Assembly (NCBI GenBank): GCA_004352715.1
Contig: SCFE01000078.1
Location: forward strand, 103,834-167,833
DNA length: 64,000 nucleotides
From: Hofstenia miamia
Lineage: Eukaryota > Xenacoelomorpha > Acoela
Direction of reading: 5' to 3'
Shown: piece after piece, positions 54,553 through 64,000 of the stretch
Numbering within the stretch: the stretch's first letter is position 1
How the letters are laid out: every line of letters starts with the position of its first letter
Translations under genes and position numbers: made by a program
The notes under the pieces: generated by a model
Databases searched by the model: none
What the model was told of the DNA's origin: nothing
What the model saw: only the letters and a program-made list of their open reading frames with translations

Positions 54553-55160
54553 TTATCTGTTATAAATATTGTCAATGGTTCTCCAGATTAATGTTTTATA
54601 GAGTAAACAGCTATTCAGTAAACCATACTGACAAAATTTTATTACAGGTATTTTCATTTTCAACTGTATTCTAACTATAAAAAACTTTGATTGTGTTTGG
54701 GGGTGAACTTTTTTAGAAGGCATCCAAATCAAAAATGTATTCTTGATTTTCCTTAAAAGCAATAAATTTCTGCGTTTTACTGTTTTTATTGCAGCATAAT
54801 TATTTTTACTACAATAAAGTGCCAGGTTATAGTTTAAGGAGGTCTTAGACAGGTGTAATTGAAATGAATTCAGCATTTATGAGAAAATTGCTCAAATAAT
54901 TAAAGAAAGTTATGTTAGAAATCCATGCATGATGTGCCAAAAACATTGAACATATTTGAGGCCTTATACAGATAATCTTTACAAAATAAGTGTACCAATC
55001 ATTATGTAGATGCAAGCTATTAGAAAAGTATGGTTGACATCTTCGAAGACTTTTGTATTCTTGATGAATGCCAAATGCAACAAACACGTCAAATTAACAA
55101 TCAATATTTCCTGGATGGGGTCTATGAGTCGTTGTAACCAGCCTTAGTAGTCATTGATCA
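54553..55160 (+). repeat. Dispersed repeat R2, copy 3
   Basis: From a GCAATAAATTTCTGCGTTTT landmark at about 54758 it is nearly the same as copy 1 at 42180-42540; bases 54553-54750 extend the repeat 5' and have a counterpart at 61240-61420 (-). The minus-strand frame 54876-54553 and the plus-strand frame at 61198 are readings of this repeat and not separate genes. Confidence 0.7.
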
Positions 55161-55276
55161 ATTTATCATTAAAGAAGGCTTTAGACGTTTTTGATTGAAA
55201 TGACTTCAGCATTGATGCGTAAAACTACTCTTAAAATTAGAGACAGTTTTGTTAGAAATCCATGCACAATGTGCCA

Positions 55277-56985
55277 AAAACATTGAACACATTTGAGACC
55301 ATTTACAGATAATCTTTACAAAATAAATGTATCCCTAATCATGCAGATGAAAAATATTAGAATTTCATGCTTGGCTTCTCAGAAGCTTTTTATAATAATT
55401 TGTGATGAACACCAAAATTATTAAATTATCAAATTAACAATCAAATGTTTCTGCCATGGCAAATACGGTTAAATTTTTCTAGACTTATAATTCTTTGAAG
55501 ACATCATTAATTGCAAAAAAAATTGTGCTTTTATTTGTAAATATGTATTTCTAAAAAATCTTGATGCACTTTTTGAAGTCTTTGTAAATTTTCGATGCCT
55601 AAAAATGAACACAAATTGCAATAGAATCTTTAAAAGCAANNNNNNNNNNNNNNNNNNNNNNNNNNNNNNNNNNNNNNNNNNNNNNNNNNNNNNNNNNNNN
55701 NNNNNNNNNNNNNNNNNNNNNNNNNNNCCCCCCCCCCCCCCCCATCAGAAATATATCACACTATTAACAGCAATTTTAGTAATAATATTGTAAAGGAGCC
55801 TAAATAAGCCAAAAACCAGTGCTGAATGTTATTTAAAATACATTTCTTTAGTGTTTGGCTTAGGGCTCTATATAAGTTCTCAAGTAGTGCAGAAACTATG
55901 CATTAAATCACAACATAATGTTGCTGTATAATGAAAAAACATGCTTATTGATAAACCATTATTGTATACTGTATATACTTCTAGTGCACTTGAGGTTTTT
56001 GTGAATATCTCTATCCCATGGAAATTCACAGTTTTAGTATTGCATATAAATGCCAATACAATGCAATACAATTACTAAATGTGGACTCTCCTTGAGTGTC
56101 CTAGGTAAATGAATCCTTTCAAAATTATCAAAGGCACTTTTTCTTCAGAATTGGTGTTAATCTTAAACCAAAAATATAAGCGTTTTTAGTTTGCCACAAA
56201 ATTTGAATCTTTACTGCAGTAAACAAACTTATTAACTATTCTGAAAGATACTAGCATGTAGGAATTGCTTACAGTAGGGACTGTTGGTACATATAACAAT
56301 TAAATAAATGAAGATAATTTGTTCATGAATTTTATAGTTTCTTTATACATTTTGCAATTTAATGAACTTTCAGAGATAATATGTCTTAAGCAGATGCATA
56401 AACTAGTATTATTTAAGAATATAATTGGTACAGATTTATGTGTAAATCCAAAGTGTTTAGCATGCTTAAAATAAAATTTAAAATTCAGTTCTTAGTGTCT
56501 GATAAAACTGCACATCATGTGAATCTTATATTTGAGACATTTTCTGCAAAATTGAATCAGTAGGAAAATACCAATTATTTTGTTAAAGATGATATGTGTA
56601 ATTGAAATGACTTCAGCATTGATGCATGAAACTACTCATAAAATTAGAGAAAGTTTTGTTACAAATCCATACACAATGTGCCAAAAACATTGAACACATT
56701 TGAAATCATTTACAGATAATCTTTACAAAATAAATGAGCCAATATTATAATTTAATGCATGGCTCCCAAAAACCGTTTTTATTCATTCATGATGAATGCT
56801 AAAAGCAATAAACACGTCAAATATTACTTGGATGGCGTCAATGAGTCTTTGTGACCAGTCTTACTAGTCTTTGATCAATTTAACTACTATTTTCAATTTT
56901 CTACATTTATTAAGATTACTAAGATGCGTTCCCACAAAATGGTTGTGATATTGCAATGGTTTTTAAACATATACCTTAAAAGCAA
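55277..56985 (+). repeat. Left arm of a large inverted repeat
   Basis: Matches the reverse complement of 60805-62963 along its length, with one deletion of about 240 bp (near 56600) relative to the right arm and a gap at 55640-55727 followed by poly-C. The stretch 55880-56071 is identical in translation to 62276-62467, so the arms are very similar. The distal parts of both arms are R2 sequence. Confidence 0.8.
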
Positions 56986-57222
56986 GCTGCTTGCACTGGG
57001 ATAGATTTCTAACAATGTATTAGAAGTGTGAGTTTGTAAATTGCAATAAAGTAGAAAATTGATATTTTCAGTAAATATAATGTTTTTTAGGAATTTGGGT
57101 TAATATAATTTTCATTTGTAGTTATTTACTATTTAATTCCTTACTATGTAAATAACAGACTGGGTATAACCCAGTAAATTTATGTGGACTAATGATGGGT
57201 CACACATGGGCAAAGTGAACAA
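56986..57222 (+). repeat. R2 3' end inside the inverted-repeat spacer
   Basis: Continues the R2 unit that starts near 56600, to TGATGGGTCACACATGGGC, as in copy 1 (42900-42925). Confidence 0.65.
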
Positions 57223-58244
57223 CTATGAATATATTATTTGAACAATTATTACTTGATCCAGAAATAACTCATAGTGAAAAATTACTCGATTTACTAAAAG
57301 GAATCCCATCGAAATTGAACTTATAGCTAATGAATTAAGCTGAAGCGTAATACCAAAATTCCCGCCAAAATATAAATTTGTACTATTAAGTTGCTTATTA
57401 GAACTTAATGCATATTCAAATAAACTTCGTGGATCTTGCGGCAGTTCCGAATGCCCATTTTCTCGGAGCAGGCAAAGTAATTCTTTCACAAATCCTTGGG
57501 TGGCATTGTGCTTGACGCAAGGTTTCTGCCGAAATGACAATGAACTACTAAATGCGATTTATATTAATATTTCAATAAATTCAAATAAACGAAGCAGAAA
57601 GGTATTGATATACATGGAAAATCAAATAAAATTCAGTGGGAAATATCATGTGACAAAATATAACCTAATAATTCAAAAAATCAATTAAGTAATTTTCATT
57701 ATTGAAAATCTGTAAATATAAGAATTTTTCATTATTACATATATCAGCAAATATATCATTTATTGCTAAAATATTTCCGCAAGTATGATACAATTTCTCA
57801 TTGCAATATAACTTAAATGCATCAAATTTAAAAATATAATGTTCATTTTAATAATTTATACCTAAATGAGAACTATGGAGTTAAAAACTAGGAATAACAA
57901 TAAATTAAAGGAAAGCTACACGATCATGATTATTGAGTCAGTGTATTTTCAATTAATGATTTCTAAACAAATACAATATTTCATTTATTCAAATGTGAAC
58001 TTATGGAGTTAAGATGTTCATTTCTTAATTTAAGTATATATTGAAGCAATTTTCAAACTCACCTAGTTCTTTCCGGAGTATCATCAATAAATGAATTTAC
58101 AGGTGATATTTCGGGAGTGTAGTCTGACGTAGATAGTATATCGCTCATTTGCGAAAACTCAGATCCCTGGTTTGAAAACTTGGATAATCTTGGAAAGTTC
58201 TTGAATAGATCTTGAATTTTGGATTTCTTGCAAAGATCTTCCAA
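57223..58244 (-). pseudogene. Two-exon transposon-type gene fragment
   Basis: Exon 1 (58244-58063) ends SFIDDTPERT-AG, followed by the donor GTGAGT (58062-58057). Exon 2 starts at 57547 after a TTTAG acceptor and reads SSLSFRQKPCVKHNATQGF, then VKELLCLLRENGHSELPQDPR. Joining them keeps the frame across a 515-bp intron. The block ...H-N.....(L)LxLL...LPxDPRSL is familiar from the N-terminal domain of proteins encoded by CACTA/Kolobok-like transposons in many invertebrate genomes. No catalytic domain follows, so the product is a fragment. It sits within the spacer of the large inverted repeat. Moderate certainty for splicing, low for family. Confidence 0.45.
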
Positions 58245-58400
58245 GTTTCTTAAAAGAACTTGATAAGAAATATATTATTGGATTTTTTGCTAAGATCTTG
58301 AAAGTTTCTTAAAAATAAGACATTTATTCTTGGATTTCTTTCAAAGTTCTTGAATATTTCTGAAGGGGATTAAGAAAAAATATTTTCTTGGATTATTTTC
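58150..58400. repeat. Imperfect tandem repeat, about 60-bp unit
   Basis: Four diverged units built from CTTGGA(T/A)TTCTT, AAAGATCTT(G/C), AAGTTTCTTAAAA and related strings (58180-58390). The first unit overlaps exon 1 of the gene fragment. Confidence 0.6.
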
Positions 58401-58599
58401 AATTTTTAAAAAAAAATTTTAGAAATAGGAGTTTCTAGCACATTATCAGGTAAATGAAATTTTTACAGCATTTATAAAACTTTAATATGTATTGAAACTT
58501 ACAAGTCTAGCTTAATGTTTCGTATATAGCACAAGTATTGCAATACTTGTAAGATCATTAGTTTCTTGTAAACTTTAAGATTTTTTTAAGCATTACAAG

Positions 58600-59506
58600 C
58601 AGAAGTGCCGATTATGGTATGGTACCATACCATTATGTACCATATTATGGATGCCATAATGGTTTGGTAGAAAAAAATTTTTGGCTCTTAAGGAATGTAA
58701 ACTTAAATGTATGGCCATAATGGAAGTCCATAAATTTATTGTTACATATACAGAATTTATAATTATTTTTAATAAAATTGCTAAATTTAATGTCATACAT
58801 CTACATTTATAATAATTTAATGAGTATAAATATTAATTTTACAGATATTTTGAACCAAAATACATTTTAATAAGATAAAAATTTTTAAAAGTGTTGCAAA
58901 CGTTTAGGAAGCAGTTTCAGCAGATTGTCAACAAATACTAAAGATATAGTTGTTTCTTTTTTGTAATATTGGACTGAGGCCGCGCGCAAACGATAAAATT
59001 TTGTTGAAAAACCAATTAAAATAAGAAGCCACATTAGAGGAATTCAAATTATTTCAAAATTATCCTATCACAAGGCGCTCTATAATTGGTTTTGCAACAA
59101 AATTGTAGCGTTTGCGCGGGGCCTGACGATTAATTTGTTTCAAAATTTGAAATGGTTGCAGATAACAAAGCAAGTTGTATTCGAAAAACAAAAAATAATT
59201 GGTTTATTATTTAATTTTAAAATGTGTCTCTGAATGTTTCAAAATCGTTGTGCGGCCTAGTGAATTGCTTGTGCCTTATTGTGATATCACTACAATTTAA
59301 TATTACACAAAAATTCAATATTGCAGCTATTTAATTTGTATTACGTATTGCCATATGCGTTCTTACGTATATTTCACCTTCATTCACCATATTTATTAAT
59401 GGCCATTATCGCCATAGTGTATGGACGAAGTATAAAATATGGCAATTATGGATGGCGAATAAATTTCGCCTTACCATATATGGTCATACCATAAACAGCA
59501 CCCCTG
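58600..59506. mobile_element. hAT-type MITE
   Basis: A 907-bp non-coding element. Ends: CAGAAGTGCCGATTATGGTA on the left and, in complement, CAGGGGTGCTGTTTATGGTA on the right. Flanked by ATTACAAG (58592-58599) and ATTACAAA (59507-59514), an 8-bp target duplication with one change, the size typical of hAT. The left end includes the palindrome GGTATGGTACCATACC (58617-58632). Confidence 0.8.
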
Positions 59507-60804
59507 ATTACAAAACATTCACGTTGTACTTATTGAATGGTTTTAAAGCTCATGTAAATTGGACAAAAAATAAATACTATGCTAATAAATATTATAGTTT
59601 ATTTAAATCAAAATAGTGTTGAGAAAAGGACAATAAAGAGGGTCACGATAACGACGTCGAGAACCCCCTCCTCTGATTCCGGCTCTCATTTATATGTGTT
59701 TATTTAAAATGAAATCAAAAGTGGTATGTATTAGAATTTTTATAGAATCTGATAGAGAACGGTAGAATTGCAGACATGTTCTTGAGCTCAAAATAAAAAG
59801 ATTTTCTCCAAATTTCCCGCAATTTTCTGAATTCCAATTGCATTGAAATGTTCGTAGTGTAGATCAAAATTCGAGGTTGTGAAGATTTGAATTATAGAAA
59901 AGTGAATAAAGGATACAAATACATAATTTCGAAGATTGATGGTGGATAATGAAAACTTTTAGGAGATCAGAATTGGTCACTAGTTAATTTTCTTGCAAAT
60001 ACATAATGCTGTTTGAAATGTGAGGTGGAAATTTCTAAATTTTCTGAAGTGCGAATTTATTTGAAAGGTCTATAACACTGACCATCAACATTCAAATGTA
60101 GGTTATTAGAACTTTGTTATACGTCACATTTATTATTAACTATAATTAACTAATTATTTACTGAACTGAAACTACTGAATATTATTATTGAAAACTTTAG
60201 TTTTTAAATAGTTTAAAATTCGCCTTTATTAATGCAGCGCAAAAGGCAAAAAATAGTTTGTTAGTCATACCCAAAATGCTTTACTCGTAGATAAATGTGA
60301 ATTTTTATTGCTGCTATAATATAACTGAACAATTTGCAATAAAATTTCGAACATAATTCAAGTTTATTATTTGATAATTTTTTCAACATTATATTTATAA
60401 TTTATTTTTTTAAAAAATCGTATTTGAAGCATAAAGTTTGCGCAATGAAAATAAATATACCCGCATGCGGGTAGCACCGATATTATCCGTACCCGTGCAT
60501 CACTAACTACGATTCTAAATACAGCTATCGGGTGGGTACAAATATGAACTTAAATAAGACGGGAAGATAGCTTTAGCAACATTAGCTTATCCACACATCA
60601 ATAATTTTGAATTATTATTACAATAATTCCTAAAAGTGAACCAAAGAGGATTCGGATTCGGATTCGGATGGGTATGGATATGATATTTATGGGTATGGGT
60701 ATAACTATGAACCTTTTCCGAGGAGGGAAGTACGGGTCTCATAAATAAATTACCCTAATATATATATATATATATATCAAAGATAGAAGTGGGGCAGATT
60801 TTTG
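59507..60804. other. AT-rich DNA with short tandem motifs
   Basis: No gene. ATTCGGATTCGGATTCGGAT and GGGTATGG-type repeats lie at 60650-60715; the palindrome ACCCGCATGCGGGT lies at 60461-60474 next to a TACCCGTGCATCACTAA string (60490-60507), which resembles the ends of some hAT MITEs, but no partner end was confirmed. TA tract at 60760-60778. Confidence 0.45.
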
Positions 60805-62963
60805 TGCCAAGGCATATGTTTAAAAACAATTGCAATATCACAACCATTTTGTGGGAACGCACCTTAGTAATCTTAATGAATGTAGAAAATTGAAAATAGT
60901 AGGTAAATTGATCAAAGACTACTAAGACTGATCACAATGACTCATTGACGCCATCCAAGTAATATTCATTGTTAATTTGACGTGTTTATTGGTTGTAGCA
61001 TTCATCAAGAATGAATAAAGACGGGTTTTGGGAAGCCATGCATTAAATTATAATATCTTATATCTGGATAATGATTGGCTCATTTATTTTGTAAAGATTA
61101 TCTGTAAATGATTTCAAATGTGTTCAATGCTTTTGGCACATTGTGTATGGATTTGTAAAAAAACGTTCTCTAATTTTATGAGTAGTTTCATGCATCAATG
61201 CTGAAGTCATTTCAATTACACAAGTCTAAAGCCTTCTTTTATGATAATCTGGTAATTTATTGTACTAAGAAAAAATATGATGCAATAAAACCAGTGAAAT
61301 GCATAAATTTATTGCAAAAATTTACCTTACCAGTTTTTCATAAAAAATCCGGATTCATACAGGTAATAAATTACAAAAAACTTTTACATGAGTACTTGGG
61401 TAGAAACTTCATTTAAGAAATTATTTGTGAAAAGCATTACGCAATAACATGAAAGCATATCATCTTTAACAAAATAATTGATATTTTCCTACTCATTCAA
61501 TTTTGCAGAAAATGTCTCAAATATGAGATCACATGATGTGCAGTTTCATCATACACTAAGAACTGAATTTTAAATTTGATTTTAAGCATGCTAAACACTT
61601 TGGATTTACACATAAATCTGCACAAATTATACTCTCAAATAATTCTAGTTTATGCATCTGTTGAAGACATATTATCTCTGAAAGTTCATTAAATTGCAAA
61701 ATATATAAAGAAACTATAAAATTTATTAACAAATTATCTTGATTAGTTTAATTGTTATATGTACCAACAATGCCTACTGTAAGCAATTCCTACATGCTAG
61801 TCTTTCAGAATAGTTAATAAGTTTGTTTACTGCAGTAAAGATTCAAATTTTGTGGCAAACTAAAAACGCTTATATTTTTGGTTTAAGATTAACACCAATT
61901 CTGAAGAAAATGTGCCTTTGATAATTTTGAAAGGATTCATTTACCTAGGACACTCAAGGAGAGTCCACATTTAGTAATTGTATTGCATTGTATTGGCATT
62001 TATATGCAATACTAAAACTGTGAATTTCCATGGGATAGAGATATTCACAAAAACCTCAAGTGCACTAGAAGTATATACAGTATACAATAATGGTTTATCA
62101 ATAAGCATGTTTTTTCATTATACAGCAACATTATGTTGTGATTTAATGCANNNNNNNNNNNNNNNNNNNNNATTTTTGGTTTAAGATTAACACCAATTCT
62201 GAAGAAAAAGTGCCTTTGATAATTTTGAAAGGATTCATTTACCTAGGACACTCAAGGAGAGTCCACATTTAGTAATTGTATTGCATTGTATTGGCATTTA
62301 TATGCAATACTAAAACTGTGAATTTCCATGGGATAGAGATATTCACAAAAACCTCAAGTGCACTAGAAGTATATACAGTATACAATAATGGTTTATCAAT
62401 AAGCATGTTTTTTCATTATACAGCAACATTATGTTGTGATTTAATGCATAGTTTCTGCACTACTTGAGAACTTATATAGAGCCCTAAGCCAAACACTAAA
62501 GAAATGTATTTTAAATAACATTCAGCACTGGTTTTTGGCTTATTTAGGCTCCTTTACAATATTATTACTAAAATTGCTGTTAATAGTGTGACATATTTCG
62601 GGGGGAGTTTGCTTTTAAAGATTCTATTGCAATTTGTGCTAATTTTAAGCATCGAAAATTTACAAAGACGTCAAAAAGTGCATGAAGATTTTTTAGAAAT
62701 ACATATTTACAAATAAAAGCACATTTTTTTGCAATTAATGATGTCTTCAAAGAGTTATAAGTCTAGAGGAATTTAACAGTATATGCCATTCAAGAAATTT
62801 GATTGTTAATTTGATAATTTAATTATTTTGGTGTTCATCACAAATTGTTATAAAAAGCTTCTGAGAAGTCAAGCATGAAATTCTAATATTTTTCATCTGC
62901 ATAATTTGGGATACATTTATTTTGTAAAGATTATCTGTATATGGCCTCAAATGTGTTCAATGT
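60805..62963 (-). repeat. Right arm of the large inverted repeat
   Basis: Reverse complement of the left arm (55277-56985). It contains about 240 bp (61225-61450) missing from the left arm. It also contains a duplication across Ns: about 61873-62150 recurs at 62172-62450, with Ns at 62151-62171. Without that artefact its length is close to 1.9 kb. Plus-strand frames here (61978, 62276) are readings of the repeat. Confidence 0.8.
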
Positions 62964-64000
62964 TGCCTTGGCAAGCATTCATGTAGCAAAAATATTGAAT
63001 GATGCCAATATCAATAAAATATTTGATTGTTAAAAGTAAGTCGGTTTTTCTATTACTAGTATTTTCTAGATTTTTCATTCCAAAGTAATGTAGTAATGGA
63101 AACCAAACAACATGCTTTAAAGCATTCTATTGCAAACCTATCTGATTTTCTTTACTATACAAAATCTGGTTTCCATAGAATGAATTTAGGTAATCATGAT
63201 TGCAACCCTAACCTTAACCAATAACATTGAGTAATAAAGCAAAAGCCAGTGATAAATTAAAGTAATACAATTTCAGCCAAATTCAGTACCCTTTCCATTT
63301 GACCAAGCTTTGAAGTAATTCAACAAATTTCAGAAATAAGATTACAAGAATGAGTTTTCCGCGTTTTTAAGCCATATTTCAATTATAATTTTTTAATCGC
63401 AAATATATCTTAGATTGAAAGAGAAGTGAGGATTAACGGGGTTTAGATCCCTCCTCTATTTTTGTGAAGTAATTAAGTTTTTATCGTTTCTTTGAATTTT
63501 GTCCTCGCAATAGTAAATTATGAAACTAATTGTCACACATTTATTAATATAATTACGGTACTCTTCAATTATAAACATTGCGATTATTATATCATTCTTA
63601 AAGTCATTAATATCATAATATTTACATAATTTCTCATGAATATTATATTTTAAACTGCTTCTTCAGAATCTATATCAACTTTTGATTGATTAAATTTACT
63701 TTGCCAACTCATTTTTAAGCCATTGTCATAAAGCTTCTTGTTGCTCTTTGGCTTATTGATATCTTGATAAATATCATATTTCTGCTTTTCTGTTATTTTA
63801 GGTATTTTTAAATCCATCATTTTTCTAAATTTTTTGAGCCCTCTTTCATCAATTGTATCTAATATTATCATTGTTGCCATGGGTAATAATTTTAAAACCG
63901 ATGCATATCCCATACCTACAAGAAATACTGTGGAGAAACTTGCAGAAAACCTACGGAAACGGCCAATTGGCTAAACAAATCCATGGAAAACCCATAGCCT
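62964..64000. other. AT-rich DNA with one unassigned minus-strand frame
   Basis: The frame 63913-63650 (87 codons, MGYASVLKLLPMATMIILD, then RKMMDLKIPKITEKQKYDIY) has believable composition, being Lys-rich with a charged C-terminus, and is preceded on the minus strand by CTTGTAG, a possible splice acceptor. It might be an exon or element remnant; no family recognised. Confidence 0.3.

Noticed and set aside
61978-62467. Repeated identical 63-codon frame (also 55880-56071, minus)
   Set aside because: The identity comes from the inverted repeat and the gap duplication; no domain or start context supports a gene.

Overview
This is a eukaryotic, almost certainly metazoan, window. It is AT-rich, littered with (TA)n microsatellites and assembly gaps, and built almost entirely of mobile elements in various states of decay. 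No rRNA, tRNA, CRISPR or prokaryotic operon structure is visible. The mixture (Penelope-like, Ty3/gypsy, CR1/Jockey-type LINE, hAT, piggyBac and several Tc1/mariner-like elements) fits an AT-rich aquatic invertebrate such as a cnidarian, flatworm, sponge or mollusc, but nothing in the sequence fixes the species. I found no convincing intact host gene. The best-preserved coding sequence is a hAT transposase at 47.66-49.12 kb.

Layout. 0-10 kb: a piggyBac remnant, a head-to-head pair of Penelope-like fragments, and a short mariner-type element that kept only its DNA-binding domain. 11.7-19 kb: three decayed copies (A, B, C) of an unrecognised, Lys/Glu/Ile-rich protein, here called family X. Copy C is split by a 1.8-kb reverse-transcriptase insertion with a 7-bp target duplication, and a mariner remnant lies between B and C. 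19.3-25.4 kb: a dispersed repeat (R1), a diverged LTR followed by another piece of X (copy E), and a Tc1/mariner-superfamily transposon with long internally repetitive inverted termini. 25.44-37.44 kb: one LTR retrotransposon of Ty3/gypsy type with about 1-kb LTRs, a gag/protease deletion, RT, RNase H and integrase, and then a long 3' region holding the fullest copy of X (D). About 1.37 kb of this element is duplicated across a single N and is probably an assembly artefact. 37.4-47 kb: mostly featureless AT-rich DNA with a LINE scrap, copies of repeat R2, and a solo LTR with a perfect 4-bp target duplication that interrupts a second R1 copy. 47.5-49.4 kb: the nearly intact hAT transposon. 49.5-54.5 kb: a minus-strand LINE (C-terminal part, RT, endonuclease, ORF1 scrap) present as two overlapping versions. 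54.5-63 kb: R2 repeats and a large inverted repeat (arms about 1.7-2.1 kb) around a 3.8-kb spacer that contains a spliced transposon-gene fragment and a hAT MITE.

The most interesting object is family X. At least five related copies lie within 25 kb on both strands. One sits after integrase, in the place where an env-like or accessory gene sits in some LTR elements, and I cannot match it to any known family. A second theme is that conserved catalytic positions of the pol genes are lost through changes that look like CpG deamination.
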